Shown here piece by piece: positions 33,245 to 45,451 of a stretch of 64,000 nucleotides of DNA. Positions within the stretch are counted from its first letter, which is position 1. Every line of letters starts with the position of its first letter. The notes under the pieces are model-generated. The model worked only from the letters and a program-made list of their open reading frames with translations. It had not been told where the DNA came from and made no database searches. The position numbers and the translations under genes were made by a program. This stretch comes from Chara braunii (Eukaryota; Streptophyta; Charophyceae; Charales; Characeae): positions 5,930,671 to 5,994,670 of the forward strand of contig BFEA01000004.1 of assembly GCA_003427395.1 (NCBI GenBank), read 5' to 3'.

Positions 33245-33622
33245 GATAAAGGAATAACAGAAAAACTAGAAAATAAAAGTATAGGAATAAGGGTTTTAGG
33301 TAGTGATACTCCCATTAGAGAATGAGATATTGTCAAACGTACTGGATCTATTGTAGTTGTTATTGTAGGAAGATTCATGTTGGGTCGTGTTATTGATACG
33401 TTAGAAGTACCTCTTAATGAAAAATGTGCTAGAGCAAAGACTTATAGAAGTCAAAACTCGGGAATTATTGTACGTAAATATGTGCATGAACCAAAGCAAA
33501 CAAAATTAAAAGTGATGGATAACCTTGTTCCAATAGGTCGTGATCAACCAACACTTATTATTGGATATAGACAAACAGGTAAGAGTGTTGTAGCTATTGA
33601 TAATATATTGAATCAGAAGTGA
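33245..33622 (+). pseudogene. atp1: Mitochondrial atp1 P-loop fragment
   Basis: The frame reads through IGIRVLGSDTPIRE, a TGA at 33323-33325 where intact genes have glycine, DIVKRTGSI, FMLGRVIDTLEVPL, GIIVRKYVHEPKQTKLK, NLVPIGRDQPTLIIG, then YRQTGKSVVAIDNILNQK and a stop. This is the ATP synthase F1 alpha nucleotide-binding region (GDRQTGKT with D to Y and T to S changes). About 125 codons of some 500 remain. Non-functional. Confidence 0.9.
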
Positions 33623-33659
33623 ATCAATGTCAAAAGGTACCTCTGAAAGACTTCGATGA

Positions 33660-33660
<1 letters not shown>

Positions 33661-33690
<30 letters not shown>
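33661..33690 (+). pseudogene. rrnS: SSU rRNA fragment, plus strand
   Basis: gagtacggtcgcaaggctga followed by aactcaaagg is the universal region just before the 926 primer site. It is immediately followed by unrelated and inverted SSU sequence. Confidence 0.8.
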
Positions 33691-33714
33691 TAACGAGCGC
33701 GAGGTGTTTCTTTC

Positions 33715-33804
33715 ATATGTCAAGGGCTGGTAAGGTTTTGCGCATTGTATCGAATTAAACCACATGCTTTACCGTTTGTGAAGGCCTCCGTCAATTCCTT
33801 TGAG
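33715..33804 (-). pseudogene. rrnS: SSU rRNA fragment, minus strand
   Basis: The complement reads CTCAAAGGAATTGACGGAGG onward through the helix containing GGTTTAATTCGATACAATGC to CTTACCAGCCCTTGACAT, the segment that normally continues the plus-strand fragment at 33661-33690. Here it is inverted. Confidence 0.9.
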
Positions 33805-33852
33805 TGACCCGCCAGAATTGGCCCTTTGATATGATAAATATCATATCATATA

Positions 33853-33925
33853 TAACCCTTACGGGATTTGAACACGTAACTTCGCCATGAAAAAACGATG
33901 TCCCATACACATAGACGAAAAAGAC
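33853..33925 (-). tRNA. trnE: tRNA-Glu(UUC), mitochondrial type, probably decayed
   Basis: The minus strand has D arm tcgtct..gggacatc, anticodon region with TTC in tttttcatggcgaag, T arm acgtgttcaaatcccgt and acceptor gtctttt/aagggtt (6 of 7 including G-T pairs). It is recognisably plant mitochondrial trnE. Confidence 0.7.
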
Positions 33926-33933
33926 GAATGAAT

Positions 33934-34007
33934 GTGTTTGTAGCTCAATTAGATAGAGCACCAAACTACTTATTTGGGGGTTGAGAGTTCAACTTTTTCG
34001 AAGCCTA
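33934..34007 (+). tRNA. tRNA-like sequence, possibly decayed tRNA-Arg(ACG)
   Basis: D stem GCTC/GAGC, anticodon stem CCAAA/TTTGG around CTACTTA, and a T arm GAGAG-ttcaact-TTTTC are all present. The loop now reads ACT at the anticodon position. The acceptor pairs poorly. The arginine assignment is a guess from overall similarity. Confidence 0.5.
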
Positions 34008-34073
34008 TAACTTTGTTGGTTAGGGTATAAAGTTGATAAGTGTAAAGTCGGTAGTTCAAATCGACTTAGACTC
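34008..34073 (+). tRNA. tRNA-like sequence, possibly tRNA-Ile(GAU), truncated
   Basis: Contains gttggttagggtata, a loop ttgataa that would give anticodon GAT, and a T arm gtcggtagttcaaatcgac. The acceptor stem is not convincing. Confidence 0.4.
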
Positions 34074-34377
34074 ACTCTGCTATGTTGGTAAGTTGCTCTT
34101 GCAATAGCGTTTTCTTTTCTTTTAGTTGACGTTGTGTGAATATTCAATCAAATTTGTGTTTTTTATAGGATTCTTTGTGATGCCTGGCATCAATGACTAC
34201 TATGGTCACTCCGTTGCCACCAATGTTTACACTTTCGGGCGATATCAAATTCCAACCAATTGCAAAAATAGGATCCTTAAGTGTCCCTATATCTTAAATT
34301 TGTTGTGTGCAGACAGTTAGTGTGTTTTCTCTAGAAACCACGACGATGTCAACTATTTTGTCTTGATAAATTTGTCA

Positions 34378-34578
34378 GGTGAACTAATACTAATCGGCAA
34401 CATTCCAAAAATGACAGCCAGAGGGAATTTTATTATTAATGGAGTTTGTAGAGTTATAGTTAATCAAATTTTACGTAGTCAAGGACTCTACTATCGATCA
34501 GAACTTGATGCACAAGCAAATACAACATATAGTTGTACATTTATTTCTGAATGGGGAGGAAGATTAAAACATAAAATA
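34378..34578 (+). pseudogene. rpoB: Plastid rpoB fragment (nupt)
   Basis: The frame reads LILIGNIPKMTARGNFIING, then VCRVIVNQILRSQGLYYRSEL, then ISEWGGRLKHKI: the N-terminal region of plastid RNA polymerase beta subunit (IPxMxxRGxFIINGxxRVxVNQILRSPGxYY..ELD, then SDWGGR). About 67 of more than 1,000 codons remain, and the SP motif reads SQ. Its plastid nature contrasts with the mitochondrial neighbours. Confidence 0.85.
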
Positions 34579-34581
34579 TAG

Positions 34582-35692
34582 CTAATTCTATGACACCATA
34601 AATAGGTCAAACACACAAAAATTGAAACCAAATGTCCGGAGGAGTAAAAAAACAAGAACGAGTGGCAATATGGTGGTGATTGCGAAAGAAGCGACCATGA
34701 CCACTCTTACACTCTCCAAAGGAAGCAACTACGGGTGGTGCAAAGGACAACTATAAAAAATATTACCGAAAACTAACGGAATTGAAGCAAACGATTTTCT
34801 ACTCGACGAAAACGCCTCCTTTGAGGTTGAAGAAAACGATCACGAACCATGTGAGCAATGAAAATTGTCACAACTAAGTAAAGGAACTAGCACTACTACG
34901 AGTACGAACCTGACTATGAAGAATAAGCGTCATTCGTGGTCGAAATGAGTGCGATCAGGAATCTTCAATAAAGGTCATGATTAATGAGGCAAACGACCAT
35001 AAGCATAGTAAGGATCGTCCGCCACCAACCTAGAGAATGGTTACAACGTTGAGCACAACATTCGTGGGTTCAATGAGTATAAGCTCAACCACGAGGAAGT
35101 CAAGCAAAACAATTGTGCCGTGTCGACGTATGATAACCACAATAATGGCTATAAACGCAAAACAAAATATCGCTTTCGCAAAGCAACTTGACCGAGGCTT
35201 CGAGGAGGTTCAATGACGATCGTGAAGGGTGACAAACACGATCATGAAAAAATAGCGAACACGATTGTGCAATGTAACCTAACATTCCCTCCTCCTCGTT
35301 AAACCTCTCATTCTGAACCTCGTTCACCCTCTTCTCCTCAATCTTCCTTCCTCTTCCACCTCCCTTTTACTCCTTTTACCCTTATTCTCACCTCATTATT
35401 AGATTCGTTCGGCCATAAAGACCCGGATTCAACTCTGCTCTCGATTAAAACGGATAAGAATTAGGTACGCTAGCATTTCTTCCGTTTTCTCACTCGTCAC
35501 ATTGTCTGCTTTGTTCGTTTTGTCTCTTCATGTTTTTATATTTATGACAATGATATGACATTATGACCAATAAAGGTCGAGCACCGTGATGTCGAATGTG
35601 TATAAACGAATATCATAACGTTGAATGCCTCGAAAATGACTGTCATGATGAAGACAATTGCGACCCTTGTCTTCTCCCTTTCTCTTTTTACC
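34582..35692. other. AT-rich DNA after the organelle pieces
   Basis: No gene recognised. Variants of a short motif cgatc(a/g)tgaa recur at about 34845, 35216, 35232 and 35258. Ends in a T25 run. Confidence 0.4.
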
Positions 35693-35717
35693 TTTTTTTT
35701 TTTTTTTTTTTTTTTTT

Positions 35718-37755
35718 NTCNTTTNTCTCCCCTNTTGAAATCAAGTTTNTCTTCCTCCTTCATTGACGTCAATTTTATGCTACATTTTCTTGTTCTTTTC
35801 GTCCGATCCATTGACTGACTGGTCCTACAACTCGACAATGCTCATAAAAACTTGGGTTGTTTGATCAGGTGGTTTTATGTACAACACAACCCAGTTATGG
35901 TAGGAACCTACAGGGTCAGTACCATCCCAATTCAAAAACAGGCTCAGACCCAAGACGCAATTTTGTCTTACTCGATGTCGACAGGGCAAGCACAACCCTG
36001 GTGTTAAAGGTCAAAGAAAAACAAAACCTAAGTCACCCGAACTCCCATTGTGGAACCCAAACCTATCTTGTTGCTTAATTCAGTACCCACTGGACTCGAA
36101 CTTGGGCCTTCTGCCTCCCACTTAAATACCTTATCAACGTAGTTAGGTCCTCATTTGACGTATTTCGACGAAATAAACCCGTTATAACGGATCTATCTAC
36201 AATCCCACCTCGTCAAGCTCGAGCTAAGGCCCCACCTTGTGTCTCTAGTGGAATGCTAGCTAAATATAAGCTTAACGGGCATTTGTCCTATGCAAGTAAA
36301 CATTAAAAAAGTGGCAGTTTTGACGTTCAACCAAACTCGACCTCTGTCAAAACGAACGAGCGAAAGTTTCGTCTCTTACCAACCTCGAGTTCCACTAATC
36401 GGAACCCTATCAAAATATTAATATAAGAAAATGTAACCAAAATTACAAAAAATGAAAGAAAGTAAGAAAAATATTGTAAACGTGGTGATTGTGAACTAAA
36501 ATGTCTGCCTCTTCTTAACTAAATGAGTCTCGCACCGGTAGTGAGCCTATTTCAGTGACTCATCAAAGCACGTCGTAGACCAATCTGTTCATTAACTACT
36601 AATCCCTTAACCTAACAGCTACCACGCTATGTCGTAGTCGTCTCGTCCTATTGGATGATCACCCCCGGGTATTCTCCCATGACAGTTGTGAATCTAAAAA
36701 TTAATATACGTACGTGTAGCGCATGTTGCAATCCCAATCAACCAAAATGTGCACGCGCTTACGTCACTGAGCAAAACCACAAGGTAACTTGTTGACCACT
36801 ATGCTCAACGACAAACTAACATCTTACCATGCATTGCAATAATGTACGAACACACCTATTACTTTTGCCTCGGCTACAATTGTTGCGGCATGCGTCGTCA
36901 AAACAATGCTCTTCGCAGTGCTATGGACGCACCTTGTGCAAATTGCACAAACACAAGCAAATACTTTTGTAAGGATGTTTGTTAGGATAACACTTTTATT
37001 ACTTAAAAACTTTGTACTTAATTTATTTACGTATTCATAGGCAAGGTTACTTATACCACCAAATGTAATTGGTAATACCTTAGAAGAGTGGTACTTTGAT
37101 GACACTTAAATACAACAGACTCATACATTATAGGAATTCGCTTGTGTTTGCCGCATACGGCGTCATTTGTACACAAAATAAAAAACGAATAAATTATGTC
37201 GATGAAAACATTATTAAAAATGTTTTAAATTTTATAAACGGCAGACCAAAAGAGGGATGAAAAATCACGATTGACTTCAACTTAATAATGATTTGAAAAA
37301 AATAATAAAATTATATTTTTTATGATATTTCTTATTTTTACTTCTCTTTTTTTTACACTTCGTTGTGTACTACTCTTTCTGGACTTAGCTCAGTGGTCGC
37401 TGAAGTACTATTTAGAAAGAAAAAAAAATTAATGAAGAAATACTCGAGGACTGATATGTCATTATCATTACCTTTAGCTAAACGTATAGTGACATACTTT
37501 TTGATGTTGCAGTACCTCTGTCAACGATACAGACAATGGCTTGAAATATTTCACGAGTAGTTCAAAGATGATTGAGAAATATGTTATTTTCATCGAAGAG
37601 CAAAAAAACGTTTAGTGCATTTTATGAATACGTGTTTACATCAAGGAGACACTAAGGTATAGATAAACGGTCTATAACCTAGGCTACTAGAGTGGCCCGG
37701 GGTCACTTGCCTGGCCGAGTCAAAATAAATTTAAAAAAAAATGTATATCTATATA
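35718..37755. other. AT-rich DNA, no recognised gene
   Basis: Starts with ambiguous bases (35718, 35721, 35725, 35734, 35749). Open frames near 36824-37105 (minus) and 37363-37560 (plus) have no recognisable family. Confidence 0.4.
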
Positions 37756-38520
37756 CAGAGTTGCCAGACTGAACGTACGGAGACCCCTAAGCGTACCCCC
37801 GAACGTTCGGGCGTTCGGGTCCCCGTACGGGGCCCGAACTCGAAGGGGTTCGGACCCCGCAAAAAACTATTTTGGCACCCAAAAATTATTATTTTTTTCT
37901 GATTGTTTTTTTGTGAGTTCTCTGTTATATAAGCTACTTGTCTCTCAATTTTGAAGTCATTATGTGGAGCCAAACAATAATGAAAAATCGGCAAAGATGG
38001 TGGTGTCAAAACTTGCTTTCCCAATTACTAATTTGTGTTTTTTCTCTTTTCACTTTTTATTTTCCCTTTATTTCGGGGCCTGAAAAACATTATTATTTTT
38101 TCAAACTTTATTTGTAGGTTCTCTATTATATAAGATACATACGTACAAAATTTCATGGCATTTGACAAAGCCAAAAACAAATGAAAAATCGCCAAAGATG
38201 GCAGTGTCAAAAACTTGCTCGCCCACGCAATAATTTCATTCTCGTTTTATTTTTTCTTATTTTTATTAATATTATTTATTTTTCGTATTTGATTTTTATT
38301 TCAAATTTGGTACGAAATTTGGATGTACTGTTGAGGTAAATATTGTTTAGTTTATTCTTCTGCATGACATATGTTTGTTTCAAAATTTTTAGAAACTTTG
38401 TTGTTGTTGTTTTTTTTTTCCGCGTTCGGCCGAACGTCCGAACTCGTCGAGAGGAAGTCTCAAACATTCGGGCGTTCGGGTTCGGGTGTTCGGTCCGTCC
38501 TGAACGCCGGCAACCCTCTC
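37756..38520. mobile_element. 765-bp element with inverted-repeat ends
   Basis: The left end (cagagttgccagactgaacg) and the complement of the right end (gagagggttgccggcgttca) share gttgcc(a/g)g..(t/g)..gaacg or gttcag patterns, and both edges carry GC-rich cgttcggg blocks. The core is AT-rich and contains a diverged direct duplication (about 37905-38035 and 38108-38235, shared aaatgaaaaatcg and caaagatgg). TA dinucleotide runs flank both sides. No transposase, so non-autonomous. Confidence 0.5.
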
Positions 38521-39885
38521 TCTCTATATATATATACGTTTTTATTTATTTTTATTCTAATTTTGGTGGAGAATTTCGATGTGACCCTTAACCAAACGTT
38601 GTTGAGTTTACTTTTTTGCATAACATAGTGTTTTCAGTTTTTTTTTTTTTTTTTTTTTGCTTGGACCTTCCTTGGGTTTTTCATGGGTTGTCAACCCGGA
38701 ACCTCACTGCCACGCTGGTAGCCTAGTACATAACAGGATACTGTATTATACTATTTAGAAATCATATTGTAAAAATACGAAATAAATTTATCATAGAAGA
38801 TAAATACGAAAATAAATCGCATAATAATAATAATACGAAATAAATTATCAATTGTGTCATCATAGCAGTTACCCTTTACTATTTCTCTTAGATCACGATA
38901 ACATGTTGTAAGATTCTTAATTTATATCATACTTAATTAAAAATGTTACTCTGCAATTTTCTTCACTTCGGTTGTTGTTTTGTCATGTCTTGCTCGACAA
39001 CGATGCAGCACGAGGTCAACAGATAGTTCTTCCTCTTCTTCCTCATCGATTATTTTCTGGCCGCATGACAAAGATGGCGCTGACAATATTTCAGGAGCAT
39101 GAGTTCCGAACAACTCCACAATACATATCTTGATGGTGACGTATTGAATGCTCTCATTCATGCATGTCCTCTTTTCTATTTGTAACTCTTGCATTTCGAG
39201 AATTCATTGTACACTCTCTTGATGTACTAATCTCTTGTTTAGTTCGATCAGTGTTTCAAAATGAACAATTTTTAAATTTTACTTCTTCTTCTTCTTACTA
39301 TGTTTGTCTAACTTTTTAAGAAGAAAAAAATGATGCTCTTACACTTCGAATGTTTCTCCTACAAATCCGGGTCTTCGATGGGAAAGTCGTTTCCACCTTT
39401 ATGTGATTTATATTTTTTTTTACGCTTGCATTTCTATTTTAACGTCATCGTCATTGTTTTACAGTTTACATTACACTTACGTTACCTTAACATAATTTGT
39501 TGATATGCATTTTGATGCACTTTCTGTTGTTCACGTGGTAGTCTATTCAGTGTTTTTTTTTTGTTAATACGCATCTCAAGACCATGTTTGTTGTTTCTCT
39601 TCAATATTTGAACTTTGTCCCTTAGCACAATCATTTCATGTATTAAAATTTGATTGTTTAACTTCAACAACAACATTTTTTTATTGTTTTTATCCTCTGC
39701 CGTTTTTTTTAAGTCTTCCAAGTCGGTCTTAAGTATTTAAATTTCTTTGTTTTTCTTCCTTCTTTTCAATTACAGAGTAGTCACTGTCCATTATTTCTTA
39801 TGAAATTGCCACGTTGTTTGCACAACGCTCCGTCGACTACCATGTATGGCAACAACCCAAAGTCAACCTTTATGACCAATACAAA

Positions 39886-39888
<3 letters not shown>
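38521..39888. other. AT-rich spacer with repeat fragments
   Basis: A segment with gaatttcgatgtgaccct near 38573 also occurs near 63818. The rest contains poly-T runs and no recognised gene. Confidence 0.4.
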
Positions 39889-39926
<38 letters not shown>

Positions 39927-40754
39927 NNNNNNNNNNNNNNNNNNNNNNNNNNNNNNNNNNNNNNNNNNNNNNNNNNNNNNNNNNNNNNNNNNNNNNNNNN
40001 NNNNNNNNNNNNNNNNNNNNNNNNNNNNNNNNNNNNNNNNNNNNNNNNNNNNNNNNNNNNNNNNNNNNNNNNNNNNNNNNNNNNNNNNNNNNNNNNNNNN
40101 NNNNNNNNNNNNNNNNNNNNNNNNNNNNNNNNNNNNNNNNNNNNNNNNNNNNNNNNNNNNNNNNNNNNNNNNNNNNNNNNNNNNNNNNNNNNNNNNNNNN
40201 NNNNNNNNNNNNNNNNNNNNNNNNNNNNNNNNNNNNNNNNNNNNNNNNNNNNNNNNNNNNNNNNNNNNNNNNNNNNNNNNNNNNNNNNNNNNNNNNNNNN
40301 NNNNNNNNNNNNNNNNNNNNNNNNNNNNNNNNNNNNNNNNNNNNNNNNNNNNNNNNNNNNNNNNNNNNNNNNNNNNNNNNNNNNNNNNNNNNNNNNNNNN
40401 NNNNNNNNNNNNNNNNNNNNNNNNNNNNNNNNNNNNNNNNNNNNNNNNNNNNNNNNNNNNNNNNNNNNNNNNNNNNNNNNNNNNNNNNNNNNNNNNNNNN
40501 NNNNNNNNNNNNNNNNNNNNNNNNNNNNNNNNNNNNNNNNNNNNNNNNNNNNNNNNNNNNNNNNNNNNNNNNNNNNNNNNNNNNNNNNNNNNNNNNNNNN
40601 NNNNNNNNNNNNNNNNNNNNNNNNNNNNNNNNNNNNNNNNNNNNNNNNNNNNNNNNNNNNNNNNNNNNNNNNNNNNNNNNNNNNNNNNNNNNNNNNNNNN
40701 NNNNNNNNNNNNNNNNNNNNNNNNNNNNNNNNNNNNNNNNNNNNNNNNNNNNAC

Positions 40755-40844
<90 letters not shown>
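39889..40844. repeat. TA microsatellite with an 826-base gap
   Basis: (TA)n at 39889-39926, N at 39927-40752, then (TA)n at 40759-40844. Any frame through the gap is meaningless. Confidence 0.95.
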
Positions 40845-40845
<1 letters not shown>

Positions 40846-42062
40846 CCGTCAACCCAGTCATTTTTCTAAAATTTGTCGTTTTTTTATCTCTTGTCATTTC
40901 TTATCTTTTTGTTATTGTAATTTTTTCGTTCTCTCCTCTTCTTTCTACATATTTTGTTTTCCCGCTTCACTCATTTTATTTCTTCAATTTTTACAAATAT
41001 TTGTTTTTTTTATTCTTGTAATATCATTTTTTTTGTTACTATCATTTGTTTGATACTTGTGATTTTCACGTCTACTATTCGGTTTGTTGCAACTTCCGTT
41101 GTATTGGTCCTTGTCCCTATACAATCCTAAAAAACATACCAGTCCTCGCGTGACGCACCTGTCGGACCCATGAAAGTCATTGGCACATGAAACCGCACAA
41201 GGTCGGTTACATTGTGCCGAGGCACACGAGTTTTTTCTGGCCACAAGACGGTTTTGGTTTCGTTGTTTTGTTTTTCACTGCCGAAAGCGACACCGCTGTG
41301 TATTTCACTTCATTGTTTTCGTCTTTTTTGCCTGGTGCGGCGAGTGGGCGAGATGCACATGTTCGAATACAAGTATGTAGCACAACTTGTTTGGGTGAGC
41401 AGACACATATGGAACAAGACCTCGCTCCACCACTAGTGGTGTATGTTTTTATGATCTAGGAAAATTCGTTCTCATTTTTTTTTAGTATTCTTTTCTTTTT
41501 TTTCGGTGTCGCGTTTTTTTTTTAAATATAAAAAGGCACAAACGATAAAAAAAAGTTATGTATCTCTTTCTACTTTCTACCAAAATATTTATTATTATTT
41601 TGCACGTGTTGTTACATAATCATAAAAGGTTAGGGAGGACTGAACGAACTGCCGATATTCAAAGAGAGGACGTGACGTGCGATGCGGTGGTTGCGGTGTC
41701 GAGCGCATCCACTTTCGCGTTTTTTGCAAAAGGCGAGAGCCTTTCTGGCCACATCACGCATGCTTAAAAGAAAAAGAAAACCTAAAACTTATTAACAATG
41801 CTCGCGAACCGCCAAGACGGACGAGGTTGAGTTATTACCTCACTACTTTGGCCGGATGTGTTGACCGTACCTCCCGCATACGGTAGACGTACGACTTATG
41901 TAAAAAACAAATTCTCCACTCAGCCGTAGGTTTGGCCTAAATAAATTCGGTAGGTATTCCAATCTCATCAGGTCAAATTATTCAAACGAAATCTCATCAT
42001 AAGGTCGGAACACGTATGGCATTCAAAGTACCGGGCAGATACCCTTGTAAGGGTTTTTAGCC
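40845..42062. other. No recognised gene
   Basis: T-rich sequence followed by mixed sequence; short open frames only. Confidence 0.35.
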
Positions 42063-42560
42063 TGACAGCGGGAAGAGGAGAATAATGTCCAAGAGGAGGA
42101 ACGAGAGGAGGACGAGGGGCAAGGATGAGGAGCGGGTGGGGGAGAAAAGGCAGGGATGAGAAGCACATGGAATGGGAGGGGGAGCAGGGGAAGGATGAGG
42201 AGTGGGAAGAGGAGCGGGACGAGGAGGAGCAAGAAGTAAAGCGGAGAAAGGAAAAGGGGAAGGAGGATCAACAATAGGAGGAAAAGGGGGAAAACGACCA
42301 GTGGAAATAGAAGGACATTAAACTAGAGGAGTATCATGAGGCAGAGCAAGAAAAGGAAGCAGTGAAGCATTGGCCATCAAGAGTAAAAAATAGGAAATAA
42401 TTAGCAGAACGAGGACAATAAACTCAAAGGAGGAAGACATTGAACTTAAAGGAGGAAGACAATGCACTTAAGGACCGCCGAGAGGCGGAGCGGGAAGAGG
42501 AGGGGAGGATGATGAGCATCAGGAGGAAAGGAGCAAAGGAGGAACGAGACGTGGAGGCCT
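42063..42560. repeat. 500-bp purine-rich tract
   Basis: The plus strand is almost only A and G, with diverged gaggagg, gggaagagg and aaaggagg units, ending before cgtggaggcctag. Confidence 0.75.
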
Positions 42561-42589
42561 AGTCCCTATGAGTTAGGGCCGGGTTGTAC

Positions 42590-42960
42590 GGAGGGGCGGC
42601 CACCGTACGGAGGCGCCGGGTTGTACGGAGGCCGACGGGTCCAATCCCACCATTTTGCAAGCGGCAATTTTGCCGATTTTTCGTGCTTAGAAGAAATCAT
42701 GAAAATGTTTGAAAATTTGAGGGTCCGTAGATTAGGTCGTGATCTTTCACGGGAAAATATCAGGAAAAAAAAAAATCATTTTGACAGTGAAATATTCGAC
42801 GCGCCGATTCGGTTTACTTCCAATTTTTGACGCAAATTCCGTTTGGACGCCCGTCCGGTTTTCCACGCTGTACTACCGGTCGTTCGACCAAAAAACAGCG
42901 ACCTCGCACTAGAGGTCCTCCGCGGGTTTTCGGTGGCGGGGGGACCTGTGGTTTAAATCG
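42590..42960. repeat. Interspersed repeat family B, copy 1
   Basis: Shares ggtccaatcccac/ggtccagtcccgc, gaaaatttgag, gattaggtcgtgatcttt and aaaatatcaggaaaaaaaaa with 63120-63330. Confidence 0.65.
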
Positions 42961-45393
42961 AGATACATACACTGCATGATAATTGAAATTACAAAACATA
43001 ATATAACATGATAAACAAAGTTTGTTATGAGAAAAAACTATTTGCTACGTTTTAATCAGTCACCAATCCAGCAGCGTTAGAGTCACAAAGAGATACATGG
43101 TAAATAAAAGATAAAATGTATCAACGACATACTATATATTACTTTGTTCTTTCAACAGTCTACCGCTCACGTGGTCAAAAACTTCTTGGTCGACTCGGGA
43201 TCTTAGTAATGGAATACTTATGAGGATATAAAAAAATATTTAGGTCCTAAGGTCTAGATACCAAGATAAGTGTGAAATAAAACGAGCAATAAACGAAAAG
43301 GTTGTACCAAGATAAGTGTAAAATAATTAAAATTGATAATAAACTAGGTTTGAATATGCCTTAGTAGCTGGGTTTAATTCTATCCAAAAGTTTTTAAAAT
43401 TTTATACGACAAAGTATTAGCGACAACTAAAATAATATATCAACATCTTGCGAATTCAGTTAACATTATGAAGAAACTTAAACCTAGATGGACTAAGAGA
43501 TGTCATTTTTCCTTTTCGCCCTTCGACAGTTGAACATCGAAAGTTATACAATAGCATGCCAAACTTAATAATTTACTCCCATATCATAAATAAGTAGGAC
43601 TTCCTTGACCCATTCTCTATTTAGCAGTGTCTATTGCATAATGTTTTTTCACAAAATCTTTGTCAAAATGACTCGATGTGCATAGTATATTATCAAGCTG
43701 AGGAAATAATATCATACTTGTTCTTAAAATGTGTAAGTTTCTTTCGACTATGTATATTATGAGATAAGGAAGTGGTCGTCTTTTGGAAGGGAACAAATCT
43801 CATATAAATCATTTATGTTGTGACCAACGACCAAAATGACATAGGGGGGAACCAACAACCTCATTATAGACGTAAAGTATGTTGCATAGATAGCCCACGC
43901 CGCGTTGTATTTGAGAATATGGACCAGAAGATACGAAGTGCTTATGAATCACAAAAGACCCTATGCAATGGTCACAAGGCAAGCGGTTAAGGCAATGTGG
44001 TGGTTCTCCTTATTAACGAAATTTGAGAGAAGACACAAAATCTCAAGAGTACCTCATTACGAAATAATATTTTTTTTAGAAAACATAGCAACAATACCCC
44101 ATGATGATCACATTTTATTTCTTTGCTACCTCCTGCTTCTTTGATAGTCTGCTAAGGCAGAAGACTCATTTGAAGGGGACGAGAAGTTGCATAGATACAA
44201 ACTCTCAAAATCTGTAATATGAAGGGGTAGTGGATGAATCATTTGAATGCTCCCAGGATGGTGGATTTGAATACGGCACCGTGGAAAACTTAAGTTTTAG
44301 GTCTTTACTGCATGAAGGAGGAGACTGTCCAAACATATGTTATCGGAACCACATCGAATGGTGGAATTATAACATTGATAAGAATACGACTTTTATCAAT
44401 GAGGCTTTCAAAGTAGGACATTGTAGGAAACCCAAACCTTTGACTCTTGTTGCATGGAGTGGTCATCCACGTCAAAACTGCAAAAGTCATGGTGATGACG
44501 AGATGGTGGGGGCCTCAAATTGGGACACAATTAGAGATCTCTTCTTGGTATGCCTATTGGGCGAAGCCTCGTAAGATGAAGGTAATGGTACGGTAGGCAG
44601 TACAGTAAGCGCATAACATTTAGGTATAATTGAATTTTCAGCATTCTTAGTAGTTCGAATTGTTGATTGCGATGAAAAATATGTTTCTCACACTCCGCCA
44701 AACACGGTGCACGAAGCATGAGAAAACCTTTGGTTGGTTTTATTGTAAGTTTAACCAAGTTACAAGTGTTGTTTTTTTTAAAGGACAAATAGCGGTTGAA
44801 GATTGAGGGTTGAGACAGTAAAGGGGGGTTATGTAGACATGATCATTTTGTGGGATATTGTGTGAAAATAGTGAGAGGAGAGTGACGGTGATATTGTGAT
44901 CAAATTGTGAACCTGTTTTGTGATGAATTTTTTAAAATAGGTGAGGCAAAAAAAAAAATGATAACACTGGAACGAAAGTGTTATTTCTATATGACGCACC
45001 GATAACTTACTCCGGCGAACCCCTGAGCATATAGGTACGTTGTGGGTCTCCCGACAGAAGGTTTTATAAGAATCGGTTGTTGAGATGCCCTACCTATATG
45101 ATCAATATACACTTATAGGCTACGAACGGTTGAGCCAAGATTGAGCTATTGATTTCATTTTACCGATGATTAGAAATTAAATTAAACCCCACATAAGTGT
45201 TGGTAAAAAAAAAAAACATTTTAAGTATTTTAAGTGTTGTTGACACATAAAAAAACGGACACTTCTCCCTCGCTCGAGCAGTCGCAACGACATGAATCAA
45301 ACTCACAAAATTCAAATATAAGACACTCGTTCTTTTCAAAAATGAAACTTTATGGAAGTGAATCTGAAGATGCGATATCAATTTTGAAAACGC

Positions 45394-45451
<58 letters not shown>

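Larger units (their letters stand above)
33114..35717. repeat. 2,604-bp segment repeated at 49276-51879 (copy 1)
   Basis: Read by eye against the second copy (offset 16,162), no difference was found and every ORF translates identically. Both copies stop in a poly-T run next to N bases. This copy continues left and right into AT-rich DNA, so it is the likelier native location. Confidence 0.95.

Noticed and set aside
33109-33378. Minus-strand 89-codon frame, repeated at 49037-49540
   Set aside because: It is the antisense of the atp1 fragment; the longer second version also runs through adaptor and GT repeat.
39800-41053. 417-codon frame
   Set aside because: Consists of TA repeat and 826 unknown bases.
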